From Luteimicrobium sp049844995 (lineage in GTDB: Bacteria > Actinomycetota > Actinomycetes > Actinomycetales > Cellulomonadaceae), in the NCBI RefSeq assembly GCF_049844995.1, contig NZ_JBNCMC010000001.1, forward strand, positions 1 through 64,000: a DNA stretch of 64,000 nt, given 5' to 3'. The notes under the pieces are model-generated. The model did no database searches, was not told the DNA's origin, and saw only the letters and a program-made list of their open reading frames with translations. A program made the position numbers and the translations under genes. Every line of letters starts with the position of its first letter. The first letter of the stretch is position 1. Of the stretch, positions 34,239 to 42,709 are shown in pieces.

Positions 34239-37121
34239 TCAGGACGACTCGGTCTCGCGCGCCGTCGGGGTGGCGGTCGGCGTGGCCGTGGGGGTCGGCG
34301 TCCCGCCCGTGTCGCCGCCGTCCCCGTCTCCGGTCGGGGTGCCGCCGGCGCCCGAGTCGGCGGGTCCGGTCGAGACCGTGAGCCTGACGATCTCGTCGGG
34401 GTCGACCGTCGTGCCCTCGCCCGGGTCGACCGAGATGACGAGGCCCTTCGCGACGTCGTCGCTCGCCTGCTGCGCCACCTCGTAGGACACGCCCGCGGCC
34501 TTGAGCGCCTTCTCCGCATCCGGCTGGGTCGCGCCGACGACACCGGTGGGTACCGCCGGACCGCTCGAGACGACGATCGCGACGGTCGACCCGACCTTGA
34601 CCGCGGCGCCCGCGCCCGGCGTCGTGCTGATCACCGCGCCCTTCGGCACGTCGGCCGAGGGCTTCTCGGTCGGTTCGCCGACCTTCAGGCCGAGCTTCTC
34701 GAGCTCCGACTGCACGGCGGCGAGGTCCGCGCCGACCAAGTCCTTCGGGATCGTCACGGTCGCCGCGGGCTTCGGGCCCTGGGAGACCACGAGCTTCACC
34801 GTCGAGCCGGTCTTGACCGCGGCGCCCTCGGCCGGGGCCACGCTCACCACCGAGCCCTCCGGGACCGTGGCGGAGTACGCCTTCGTCGGCTCCGCGACCT
34901 TCAGCCCCAGGCCCACCAGCTTCTTCTGCACCCCGGCGAGCGGCGTGCCCACGAGCCCGTCAGGGATCGTGACGGTCGTCGGCGTCGGCGTGGGGGTCGG
35001 GGTAGGCGTCGGAGTGGGTGTGGGCGTCGGCGTCGCCGTGGGCTTCGGGGTCTTCGGGGCCGTCGGCGTGGTGGGCTTCGAGGGCGTCGGGGTGGGTGTG
35101 GTCGCGTGGTGCGACGGCCCCGGCGGGACGTCCTCGACGTCGACGGGCGACGCGGCACCCGTGTACCCGGCGATCGGGGTCCCGGTCGGCAGGACGCCGC
35201 CCGAGTAGAACTCGAAGTGCCAGGGCTCGGGCTTGCTGCCGTCGAGGTGCGCCCACGACGGGTTGTCCCAGCCGTACGCGGGGCCGTGCTGCCGCATCCA
35301 GGCGTACTCGGCGGACCGGCCGGTCGAGATCGGGTAGCCGAGGTCGACGGCGAGGCCCCAACCGTGGTTGGACGTACCGGGCACGGCCGCGAGCGCGGGC
35401 TTCGTCTTCCGGAGCTCGATCTGGACGGCGATCGACCGGTAGGAGTCCGTCATCGCGATCGGGTGGCCGAACTGCTTCTCGAACAGCTTGTCGAGCGCCT
35501 CGAGGCGGTTCGCGGCGTCGCAGCGCAGCATCTGACCGGGTGCGAAGCTCAGCGGGCACAGCGCCGACGCCGGGATCTCGCCGTTCCGGTAGCCGTCGAC
35601 GCTGGTGCCGTACTGGGTGGCGAGGGCTTGAAGCTGCTGGGCGAGGCTCCCCGTGACCGCGGTCGCTCCCGACGCCCCGGCGACTCCGTCCGGCCCGGTG
35701 ACGCCGGTGAGGCCTGCGGCGGTCTGGTCCGCGTCGATGGCGTCGAGCCCCGTCGCGAGCCGTTCGGCCGCCGCCACGACGTCCGCCCAGGTGACCGGCG
35801 TCGTGGCGTCGCGGTCGTCGGGGTCGGGGAGCGCCGGGTCGTCGGTCGTGCCCTGGGCCGCGCCCGTCGAGCCGTCGGACGTCGCCGAGGCGCCCGGCGC
35901 CGCCAGCACCGGCGGCGTCGTGCCGATCGTCGGCGTGGTCGTGCTGGGCGACGTCGGGCCGGAGGGCGTCGGGGCGCTGCCGACGACGCCGGCCACGCCG
36001 CCGCTGCCGACGCCGGCGCCGCTCGCCGCGACGCCCGACGGGCTGGTCGGCACGGTCGTCGACGGCTGCTCGTCCGCGCCGGCCGTGGGCACCGAGGACG
36101 GCGCGGGCGTGGGCCCGGCGGACGGCGTCGTCGTCGGCACCGCGGACGGCGTCGCGCTCGGCACGACCGCTGGCGAGCCGCCGTCGCCGGACGGCGCGGG
36201 CGACGGGACGGCGCCGGTCACCGCGGTCGCGGCCGGGGTGGGAAGGTCGGCCTGCGCGCCGGTCGCGCTGGTCGCGTCCGTGGCGGCCGGGGTGCCGGCG
36301 GGGCTCGTCGGGTTGGCCTGCGGGACGCCCGAGGCCGCGGACGGGTCGGCCGCCGGTGCGGCCGCCTGGTCGGTGGCCCCGGCGGAGGCGGTGGGGTCGG
36401 CGGCCGCAAGCACGCCGGACCCGGTCCCGACCACGCCGGGCGTCGGGAGCGATCCGCTCGGGGCGCTGCCGCCGTCGGCGAGGACGTCGGTCGTCGCGGC
36501 GTCGCTCGGCGTCGTCGGTCCGGCCGTGCTGCTGGGGCTCGCGGTGCTCCCGGGCGTGGGGACCGTGGTCGGGCTCGCGGTCGGCGCGGGCGTCGCCGTC
36601 GTGCCGGCGCCCGTCGAACCGGATCCCGTGGTTCCCGTGCCGGTCGCGGTGGACGGCGTCGTCGTCTTCCCGACGACCTTGTCCCACGGCGACGTCGTCA
36701 GCGGGTCGGGCGGCGCGAGCGGGCTCACCGGAAGGTCGACGGGCGGGGTGAGGGCCGCGGTCGCGGCGGTCTGCGCGTCGTACGTCACGAGCAGCATGCC
36801 GGTCTCGCTCGCGGCCTGCGCCACCGGTCCGCCGACGGCGTCGGGGTGCGCGGCGAGGTAGTCGTCGGCGCGCGACAGGACCGCGAGGACGTCCTCGCGG
36901 TCCATCGTCGGGGTGGGGGGCGCCACCTCGGGCACGGTCGCCACCGTGGTGGCGCCGGACGTCGGCAGGGCGATCGTGGTGGCCGACGCCGGCGGCTCGC
37001 CCGGGTGGGCGCTCGCGGCGCCCAGGGCGCCCAGCGACGCGGCGGCGGCCAGCGCGACGACCGCGCTCGCGCGTCGTCCTGGCCCGATCGGAGGCTTGCG
37101 TGCGGTGCGACGGATCGGCAT
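34239..37121 (-). CDS. Secreted D-Ala-D-Ala carboxypeptidase (VanY-like) with PASTA repeats
   Basis: A 960-residue exported cell-wall protein. A signal peptide ends near residue 40 (LGALGAASAHP). About 400 residues of Thr/Pro/Ser/Ala-rich low complexity follow. A VanY-type peptidase domain has its zinc motifs at SNHGWGLAVDLG near 582-593 and EPWHFEF near 630. A second Pro-Thr linker (PTPTPTPT) leads to three PASTA domains from about 715 to 925, which bind peptidoglycan or muropeptides. It would trim cell-wall peptides while anchored to the wall by the PASTA modules. The ATG has a GGGGAG ribosome-binding site. A 14-base palindrome lies just upstream. Confidence 0.88.
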   Translation of the reverse strand: MPIRRTARKPPIGPGRRASAVVALAAAASLGALGAASAHPGEPPASATTIALPTSGATTVATVPEVAPPTPTMDREDVLAVLSRADDYLAAHPDAVGGPVAQAASETGMLLVTYDAQTAATAALTPPVDLPVSPLAPPDPLTTSPWDKVVGKTTTPSTATGTGTTGSGSTGAGTTATPAPTASPTTVPTPGSTASPSSTAGPTTPSDAATTDVLADGGSAPSGSLPTPGVVGTGSGVLAAADPTASAGATDQAAAPAADPSAASGVPQANPTSPAGTPAATDATSATGAQADLPTPAATAVTGAVPSPAPSGDGGSPAVVPSATPSAVPTTTPSAGPTPAPSSVPTAGADEQPSTTVPTSPSGVAASGAGVGSGGVAGVVGSAPTPSGPTSPSTTTPTIGTTPPVLAAPGASATSDGSTGAAQGTTDDPALPDPDDRDATTPVTWADVVAAAERLATGLDAIDADQTAAGLTGVTGPDGVAGASGATAVTGSLAQQLQALATQYGTSVDGYRNGEIPASALCPLSFAPGQMLRCDAANRLEALDKLFEKQFGHPIAMTDSYRSIAVQIELRKTKPALAAVPGTSNHGWGLAVDLGYPISTGRSAEYAWMRQHGPAYGWDNPSWAHLDGSKPEPWHFEFYSGGVLPTGTPIAGYTGAASPVDVEDVPPGPSHHATTPTPTPSKPTTPTAPKTPKPTATPTPTPTPTPTPTPTPTPTTVTIPDGLVGTPLAGVQKKLVGLGLKVAEPTKAYSATVPEGSVVSVAPAEGAAVKTGSTVKLVVSQGPKPAATVTIPKDLVGADLAAVQSELEKLGLKVGEPTEKPSADVPKGAVISTTPGAGAAVKVGSTVAIVVSSGPAVPTGVVGATQPDAEKALKAAGVSYEVAQQASDDVAKGLVISVDPGEGTTVDPDEIVRLTVSTGPADSGAGGTPTGDGDGGDTGGTPTPTATPTATPTARETESS

Positions 37122-37152
37122 GACTCCCCTGGATGGTGCGACTTCACGCCCG

Positions 37153-37166
37153 GTGACCGCGGTCAC
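37153..37166. promoter_or_regulatory. Palindrome upstream of the VanY/PASTA gene
   Basis: GTGACCGCGGTCAC, a perfect 14-base palindrome 32 bases before the start codon. A TAGGGT -10-like box on the minus strand lies farther upstream at 37234-37239, which would place the palindrome in the leader. Confidence 0.4.
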
Positions 37167-37317
37167 ACTTCGGGCGTCTCTCCCAGCCTGCGCCATCTTC
37201 GCGCTGCTCGCCACGTCGCCTGCCACGCCTGGCACCCTACGTCCTCGAGATGACCCGTGTGACAACGCTGCCGTCCCGAACCTTTCACCCCCGCGTCACC
37301 CGGGCGACGCCCGGCGG

Positions 37318-38373
37318 TCAGCGTCCGACGCGCGACATGTCCTCGTACCGCGCCCCAGCGACGTACCGCGCCCCAGCGACGTTCTCGGGCCGGAACGTCG
37401 CGTCGAGGGCCGCACGGTCGTCGTCGGACAGCCGGAGGGCCGCCGCTCCCACGTTGTCCTCGAGGTAGCGCTCGCGGCGGGTGCCGGGGATCGGCACGAC
37501 GTCGTCGCCCTGCGCGAGCACCCACGCCAGCGCGACCTGCGCGGGCGTGGCGCCGTGCGCGTCCGCGATCCGCCGCACGACGTCCACGAGCGCGAGGTTG
37601 GCGTCGAACGCGTCGCCCACGAACCGCGGGTTGGTCGCCCGGAAGTCGCCGTCGGCCAGCTGCTCGCGCGTGACCGTCCCCGTCAGGAACCCGCGACCCA
37701 GGGGCGAGTACGGCACGAGGCCGATGCCGAGCTCGCGCAGCGTGGGCAGGATCTCGGCCTCCACGTCGCGGCTCCACAGCGAGTACTCGGTCTGCAGGGC
37801 GGTCAGCGGGTGGGCGGCGTGCGCCCGCCGGACGGTCGCGGGCCCCGCCTCGGAGATGCCGAGGTGGCGCACCTTCCCAGACTGGACGAGCTCGCCCAGC
37901 GCGCCGAAGGTCTCCTCCACCGGGACGATCGGGTCGACCCGGTGCTGGTAGTAGAGGTCCACGTGGTCGAGGCCGAGGCGCCGCAGGCTGCCGTCGACCG
38001 ACTCCCGCACGTAGGCGGGGCTCCCGTCGACGGCGCGGTCCACGGGCCGCGGCCCCGTGACCTTGATGCCGAACTTGGTCGCGACGACGACGTCGTCCCG
38101 GTCCACCCCCGAGCTGCGCAGCGCCCGGCCGAGCAGCTCCTCGTTGGTGTGCGGGCCGTACATGTCGGCGGTGTCGAAGAGCCGCACGCCGAGCTCGAGG
38201 GCCCGGTGGATCGTGCGGACGGACTCGGCGTCCGTCGTCGAGCCCGTCCCGGAGGACGCGCCGTAGAACGCGGACATGCCCATGCAGCCGAGGCCGAGGG
38301 CGGAGACCTCGAGCGCGGCGTCGCCGGTGCCGAGGACGCGGGTGGGGAGGACGGAGCTGGTGTCGGTGGTCAT
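37318..38373 (-). CDS. Aldo/keto reductase
   Basis: A 351-residue NADP(H)-dependent (beta/alpha)8 oxidoreductase. The catalytic residues are visible as Asp and Tyr in RLFDTADMYG near residue 65, Lys in VVATKFG near residue 98 and His in LYYQHRVD near residue 142. The N-terminal LGLGCMGMS and C-terminal VPIPGTRRERYLEDN, which binds the cofactor phosphate, are typical. Near the C-terminus an 18-base tandem duplication repeats VAGARY. The gene lies 34 bases downstream of a MerR regulator on the same strand, suggesting a stress- or aldehyde-inducible pair. Confidence 0.9.
   Translation of the reverse strand: MTTDTSSVLPTRVLGTGDAALEVSALGLGCMGMSAFYGASSGTGSTTDAESVRTIHRALELGVRLFDTADMYGPHTNEELLGRALRSSGVDRDDVVVATKFGIKVTGPRPVDRAVDGSPAYVRESVDGSLRRLGLDHVDLYYQHRVDPIVPVEETFGALGELVQSGKVRHLGISEAGPATVRRAHAAHPLTALQTEYSLWSRDVEAEILPTLRELGIGLVPYSPLGRGFLTGTVTREQLADGDFRATNPRFVGDAFDANLALVDVVRRIADAHGATPAQVALAWVLAQGDDVVPIPGTRRERYLEDNVGAAALRLSDDDRAALDATFRPENVAGARYVAGARYEDMSRVGR
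37345..37380 (+). repeat. 18-base perfect tandem duplication in the aldo/keto reductase gene
   Basis: GTACCGCGCCCCAGCGAC occurs twice back to back and keeps the reading frame, adding six residues near the protein C-terminus. Identity of the units suggests a recent slippage event. Confidence 0.85.
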
Positions 38374-38407
38374 GACGCCGAGCGTGGGCCTTCGAGCGCG
38401 CTCGAGG

Positions 38408-38821
38408 TCAAGGGCGCGGGCCCGCGGCGGGTCGGCCGGCGACGAGGCGCTGCTCGTAGATGCCGATCTTGGCGTCGATCGCGTGCAGGTTCTCGCGCGT
38501 CGCCTCGAGCTCGGCGAGCACCCGCTCCCGGTGCGCGCGCAGCAGCGTGAGCCGCTCGTCCTCGTTCCCGCCGCCCGCGCGGCAGAGGGCGGCGTACTCA
38601 CGGAGCTCCGCGATCCCCATGCCCGTCCCGCGCAGCCGCGTCAGCATGACGATCCAGCTGAGGTCCGCCTCGGAGTACCGGCGATGGCCCGACGGCGCCC
38701 GGTCGACCGGGTCGAGCATGAGCCCGTCGCGCTCGTAGTAGCGCAGCGTGTGGACGGTGAGCCCGGTCGCTGCTGCGGCGTCGGCGATGCTGAGGCCCGG
38801 GTGCACGGCGGTGGAGGTCAC
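38408..38821 (-). CDS. MerR-family transcriptional regulator
   Basis: A 137-residue regulator. The N-terminal winged helix LSIADAAAATGLTVHTLRYYERDGLM (from residue 9) and RRYSEADLSWIVMLTRLRGTGMGIAELREYA are diagnostic. A C-terminal coiled coil (LLRAHRERVLAELEATRENLHAIDAKIGIYEQRL) mediates dimerisation. No cysteine cluster for metal binding is visible, so it is more like the small-molecule or redox branch. The GTG start follows CACACT by six bases. It lies directly upstream of the aldo/keto reductase and is divergent from a membrane protein gene across 40 bases. Confidence 0.88.
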   Translation of the reverse strand: MTSTAVHPGLSIADAAAATGLTVHTLRYYERDGLMLDPVDRAPSGHRRYSEADLSWIVMLTRLRGTGMGIAELREYAALCRAGGGNEDERLTLLRAHRERVLAELEATRENLHAIDAKIGIYEQRLVAGRPAAGPRP

Positions 38822-38847
38822 CCACCTAGTGTGCGCCGGCCACTGGC

Positions 38848-38853
38848 TACTGT
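38848..38853 (+). promoter_or_regulatory. -10 box of the 38862 membrane protein gene
   Basis: TACTGT eight bases before the ATG, giving a leader of at most one or two bases. Confidence 0.5.
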
Positions 38854-38861
38854 GACGACCC

Positions 38862-39431
38862 ATGGACCTGCTGAGCACTGCCACCGACCGCGACGTCGCC
38901 TTCACCGCTGCCGTCCTCGGCGTCGCCGGTTTCGCGTGGTTCGGGTGGGCGCAGGAGGCGCCGCCTGCGTCGTGGCGTCTGCCGCTCGGGATCGCGGCGG
39001 GGCTGTGCTTCGCGGCGGCGGTCGTCGGAGGCATCCTGGGGGTCCGCTGGTGGGACCACGCGACGGCGCTCGCCACCCAGGCCGACGGCATCCGGTTCGG
39101 GGTGATCGTCGCTGTCGAGGTCGCCCTGTGCGCCGCCGGGGCGATGGTGCTCGCCCGCACGGGGCACGAGGCGTGGCTCAGCGCCTGGATCTGCGGCGTC
39201 GTCGGGATCCACTTCGTGCCGCTCGCCCGGGTCTTCCGCGATCCCGGGCTCGTGGCCCTGGCCGTGCTGCTGGTCGTCGTGGCCGTCGGGGCCTGGGCGT
39301 GGGGGCGCGGGTCGAGCCTCACGCCGAGCGCGCTCGTCGGGGCCCTGGCCGGCTCCGTCTTCGCGCTGTTCGTGGCGCGGGCGCTCGTGACGCTCGCCGT
39401 CGGCGACGAGCCGAGGTCGACCGCACCCTAG
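38862..39431 (+). CDS. Conserved-type polytopic membrane protein, unknown function
   Basis: A 189-residue protein with about six hydrophobic segments (residues 12-28, 39-60, 78-98, 106-118, 126-147, 157-178). Aromatic residues dominate loop one (FAWFGWAQEAPPASW). I do not recognise the family. It is preceded by a near-leaderless promoter and is divergent from the merR gene, so MerR may also influence it. Confidence 0.7.
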   Translation: MDLLSTATDRDVAFTAAVLGVAGFAWFGWAQEAPPASWRLPLGIAAGLCFAAAVVGGILGVRWWDHATALATQADGIRFGVIVAVEVALCAAGAMVLARTGHEAWLSAWICGVVGIHFVPLARVFRDPGLVALAVLLVVVAVGAWAWGRGSSLTPSALVGALAGSVFALFVARALVTLAVGDEPRSTAP

Positions 39432-39488
39432 GCCGCGCCGCGCGACAGGGCCGCGGCGTTCCCAGGCGCCTGCGGCAGCATGGGTGCC

Positions 39489-40025
39489 ATGCCCACCCGA
39501 ACCGACACCCTCGCTCACGTCCACGACACCACCCACCGGTCCGGCGTTCCCACCGCCCGCCGCGGGCGACTCGGGTGGCGCGCGGTCGGGGGCGCCGTCG
39601 TCGGGCTGGGGCTCCTCGCTCCCCTGGCGGCGTGCAGCGACGACGGGTCCGTGAACACCGACGCGGTGCGGCAGCTCGTCACCGACGCGGCCGACCAGAC
39701 GCAGCAGATCGGGTCCGACGTCAAGCGGCTGTCGAGCGAGCTCGGCTCGATGAAGACGCAGGGCGACGCCGCGCTGGCGCAGGCGCAGGACGCCGCGGAC
39801 CAGGCCCGCCGGGCCCTCGACGACGCCCAGAAGTCGACCTCGACGCTCTCGGCCGCTGCCCGCCAGCGCCTCGACGACGCCTACGACGACCTCGAGGAAG
39901 CGCGCGCGAGGCTCGAGACGCTCAAGTCGAAGCTCCCGACGGCGAGCCAGGCCCGCGCCACCATCGACGACGTCGAGAAGCAGCTCGACAGCCTCGCCAC
40001 CTCGGTCACGAAGACGGTGGGCTGA
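39489..40025 (+). CDS. Putative lipoprotein with coiled-coil domain
   Basis: A 178-residue protein. A long basic N-region leads to a hydrophobic segment and the lipobox LAPLAACSD (Cys near residue 49). The mature part is almost entirely heptad-like coiled coil rich in Ala, Asp and Gln (QAQDAADQARRALDDAQKS). ATG 39489 is preferred to 39480 because a CAGCAT box ends seven bases before it. Function unknown; it would sit on the outer face of the membrane. Its end overlaps the convergent DUF2087 gene by 20 bases. Confidence 0.72.
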   Translation: MPTRTDTLAHVHDTTHRSGVPTARRGRLGWRAVGGAVVGLGLLAPLAACSDDGSVNTDAVRQLVTDAADQTQQIGSDVKRLSSELGSMKTQGDAALAQAQDAADQARRALDDAQKSTSTLSAAARQRLDDAYDDLEEARARLETLKSKLPTASQARATIDDVEKQLDSLATSVTKTVG

Positions 40026-40314
40026 CGACCTCGCCGTCCAGCCCGTCGAACACCGTGACCACGGTGCGCCAGTAGGTCGCGCCGTCGCGCGTGCGGGTCA
40101 CGAGGCCCCGGTCGACGAGGTCCCGGCGGATCCCGACGGGGTCGTCGACGAGGTCCGTGAGGCGGTCCGTCAGCGCACGCTCGGTCACGGGGTCGTCGAG
40201 CACGAGGACCCGGGCCGCCAGGTAGGCGAGGACCAGGTCGCGGTCCGCGGCGCGCCGCGGCAGCCGCTCGAGGCGGCCGCGCACGAGGAAGCGGCTGGGG
40301 TCAGGAGTGCTCAC
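40006..40314 (-). CDS. DUF2087-like small protein
   Basis: A 102-residue protein resembling the DUF2087 fold, found alone or fused to ArsR-type regulators: FLVRGRLERLPRRAADRDLVLAYLAARV, then a helix-turn-helix-like ERALTDRLTDLVDDPVGIRRDLVDRGLVTRTRDGATYWR. It may bind nucleic acid. The GTG start follows GAGAGT by six bases. Its 3' end overlaps the convergent lipoprotein gene. Confidence 0.7.
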   Translation of the reverse strand: MSTPDPSRFLVRGRLERLPRRAADRDLVLAYLAARVLVLDDPVTERALTDRLTDLVDDPVGIRRDLVDRGLVTRTRDGATYWRTVVTVFDGLDGEVVSPPSS

Positions 40315-40416
40315 GCAACTACTCTCGCACCGCCCTCCACCGAACCTCCACGAGTTTGTAACCCCTACTCTGATTTCTCTCTGTCTTCTCGCAGGAATGC
40401 ACGGCAGACTGGTCGC

Positions 40417-40914
40417 GTGACGTCGCCGCTGACCTCGGGCCCGACGTCGTGGCGCGGGGATCCGGCCACGACGTCCCTCGCGGCGCGCTACGCCGCCGCC
40501 GGCCTCCTCACCGTCGCCGCGATCCTCTTCCTCGGCGGCAGCCACGACGCCCTCGCCTCCGCGCTGCACGACGCGCGGACCCAGACCGCCGCCCTCGACC
40601 TCGACCTCGCGCGGGTCGACGGGGAGATCGACGCGCTGTCGGCGACGCTCGCCAACGAGGTCACCGACGCCGTCGAGTCCGCGCGGGCCGCGACCCTGTC
40701 CGCGGAGGAGGCGCTCGCCGGGGCGGCGGAGGACGTCACGGACGCCACCGACGAGGCGCGCACCGCCCTCGCCCTCTCCGACGCACAGGTCGCTCTCGAG
40801 GCCGCTGCCGCCCAGGTGCGGCACGTGCGTGGCCAGGTGGGCAGCGGCGCGGTCGGTGAGTCCCTCACCGAGCTCCTCGCGCACCTCGACGCCCTCCGCC
40901 TGGGCGAGGGCTGA
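40417..40914 (+). CDS. Single-span membrane protein with coiled coil, unknown function
   Basis: A 165-residue protein with one hydrophobic segment (residues 24-42) followed by a long Ala/Asp/Glu-rich helix predicted to coil. It resembles the preceding lipoprotein in general composition but not in clear sequence. The GTG start follows CAGACT by six bases, matching the leaderless pattern of this window. No family recognised. Confidence 0.65.
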   Translation: MTSPLTSGPTSWRGDPATTSLAARYAAAGLLTVAAILFLGGSHDALASALHDARTQTAALDLDLARVDGEIDALSATLANEVTDAVESARAATLSAEEALAGAAEDVTDATDEARTALALSDAQVALEAAAAQVRHVRGQVGSGAVGESLTELLAHLDALRLGEG

Positions 40915-40981
40915 CGCCGCAGCCCGGACACCGGGGGCACCCCGGGGCGGCCACCCGCGAGCGCCGACGCGCCGCGGTGCG

Positions 40982-40987
40982 TAGCGT
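40982..40987 (+). promoter_or_regulatory. Leaderless -10 box of the PAP2/lipid kinase gene
   Basis: TAGCGT, exactly six bases before the GTG start at 40994. Confidence 0.55.
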
Positions 40988-40993
40988 CGGGGC

Positions 40994-42709
40994 GTGACGC
41001 CGAGCATCGATCCTCCCGTTCCGCAGCTGCCGCGCGCCTGGTCGTGGGCCCGTTCGGCGATCGCCACGCGGGGACGCCGCGGCCCGCTCGCGCCGCACGA
41101 CCGCTGGCCGGGGCTCGCCCGGCTCGACCGTGAGGTCGCCGCCCGCACCGACGCCGTCGACCTCGGACCCGCCGCCGACGCCGCGCTCCGCCGCCTCAGC
41201 GGGCTCGCCAACCGGTCCGTGCTGTGGGCGGTCGCCGGCGCGGCGCTCGCCGTGACCGGTCCGACGGGGCGTCGCGCCGCCGTCCGCGGCGCGGCCACCC
41301 TCCTCGCGGCCAGCGCCGTCGCCAACCTCGTCGCGAAGCCCCTCCTCGGCGGCGAACGGCCGGCGGCCTCAGGGCTCGACGCGCTGCGCCGCCTGACCGG
41401 CCAGCCGACGTCGGGATCGTTCCCCTCGGGGCACAGCGCGTCCGCGGCGGCGTTCACGCTCGGCGTCGCGACGGAGTGGCCGGCGGCGGGCGCCGTGCTC
41501 GCCCCGGTGGCTGCGGCGGTGGCGTACTCGCGCCTCCACGTCGGCGCGCACTGGTTCTCCGACGTGCTCGGCGGGGTCGCGATCGGCGCAGGCGCCGCCG
41601 CGGTCGGGAGGATCGTGGCACCGCGGGAGACGCGACGGCGGCCGCCGCCCGCCCCCGCCCCGGCCGTGGACCTCCCGGCGCTGCCCGACGGCGAGGGGCT
41701 GTTCGTGGTCGTGAACCCGGCCTCGGGGCCCGACGACACCGACGCGGCGGCAGCCGTCCGCTCCGCACTCCCGGCCGCGCGGGTCCACGAGCTGTCCGAG
41801 GACGACGACGTCGCGCGGCTCGTCGCGGACGCCGTGGCCGGCGGTGCGCGGGCCGTCGGGGTCTCGGGCGGGGACGGCACCGTGGGCTCGGTCGCGGCGG
41901 GTGCCCGCGCCCACGACGTCCCGCTGGTCGTGTTCCCGGGCGGGACCCTCAACCACTTCGCGAAGGCGCTGCACCTCGACGGGCGGGACGTCGACGACCC
42001 GGTCGCGCTGGTCGCGGACGCGGTCCGGTCGGGCACGGGCGTCGCGGTCGACGTGGGCGAGCTCGAGGTGCGACCGGCCGACGGCGAGGTGGTGAGGCGC
42101 ACCGTGCTCAACACCTTCGCGCTCGGGGCCTACCCCGAGCTCGTCGCCCGGCGCGAACGGCTCGAGGCGCGCCTCGGCAAGTGGGCCGCCGCGGTCGTCG
42201 CGGCGGTCCGCACGCTCCCCGGCGCCGAGCCGCTGCCGGTGGGCGGACCGTCCGGCGAGCGCGACGTGTGGTCGCTGTTCGCCGGCATCGACCGCTACGC
42301 CCCGCGCGGCCCGGCGCCCGTCGAGCGGACCCGGCTCGACGACGGGATCCTCGACGTCCGGTCCGCGCTCGCCGAGCGGCGGCCGAGCCGCACGCGCGTG
42401 CTCGCGCGGACCGTGCTCGACGGCGTCGGGTCGGGCCTGGCCGCGCGGGTGCCGCGCACGCGGTCGTGGCTCGCGACCGCGGCCGACGAGGTCGAGACCC
42501 TCGAGCTCGTCGTCACCGCTGGGACGACCCTCGCGCACGACGGCGAGACGCTCGTGGTGGGCGACCCCGCGTCGTCGGCGGGCCCCGTGCGCCTGCGCCT
42601 GACGCTTAAGCCGGCCGCGCTGCGCGTGTACGCGCCGGCCGACGGCACTGCACCCACCCGTGCGAACGACGGAACAGCGGCGAGGGCCGCGGAGTTGAGG
42701 CAGGCATGA
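40994..42709 (+). CDS. PAP2 phosphatase-diacylglycerol kinase fusion
   Basis: A 571-residue two-domain lipid enzyme. Residues about 75-210 hold the three PAP2 motifs: KPLLGGERP, SGSFPSGHSAS and SRLHVGAHWFSD. From about residue 235 a diacylglycerol kinase-like catalytic domain begins with GLFVVVNPASGPDD, SGGDGTVGSVAAGA near 290 and VFPGGTLNHFAKAL near 315. The phosphatase half removes phosphate from phosphatidate or polyprenyl diphosphate, and the kinase half phosphorylates a lipid such as diacylglycerol. The opposing activities in one chain hint at a cycle or channelled exchange. The next gene overlaps by four bases. Confidence 0.9.
   Translation: MTPSIDPPVPQLPRAWSWARSAIATRGRRGPLAPHDRWPGLARLDREVAARTDAVDLGPAADAALRRLSGLANRSVLWAVAGAALAVTGPTGRRAAVRGAATLLAASAVANLVAKPLLGGERPAASGLDALRRLTGQPTSGSFPSGHSASAAAFTLGVATEWPAAGAVLAPVAAAVAYSRLHVGAHWFSDVLGGVAIGAGAAAVGRIVAPRETRRRPPPAPAPAVDLPALPDGEGLFVVVNPASGPDDTDAAAAVRSALPAARVHELSEDDDVARLVADAVAGGARAVGVSGGDGTVGSVAAGARAHDVPLVVFPGGTLNHFAKALHLDGRDVDDPVALVADAVRSGTGVAVDVGELEVRPADGEVVRRTVLNTFALGAYPELVARRERLEARLGKWAAAVVAAVRTLPGAEPLPVGGPSGERDVWSLFAGIDRYAPRGPAPVERTRLDDGILDVRSALAERRPSRTRVLARTVLDGVGSGLAARVPRTRSWLATAADEVETLELVVTAGTTLAHDGETLVVGDPASSAGPVRLRLTLKPAALRVYAPADGTAPTRANDGTAARAAELRQA

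Noticed and set aside
34975..35050. GTCGGCGTGGG-like tandem repeats as a regulatory satellite
   Set aside because: They encode the Pro-Thr linker of the PASTA/VanY protein and keep its frame; simple coding low complexity explains them.
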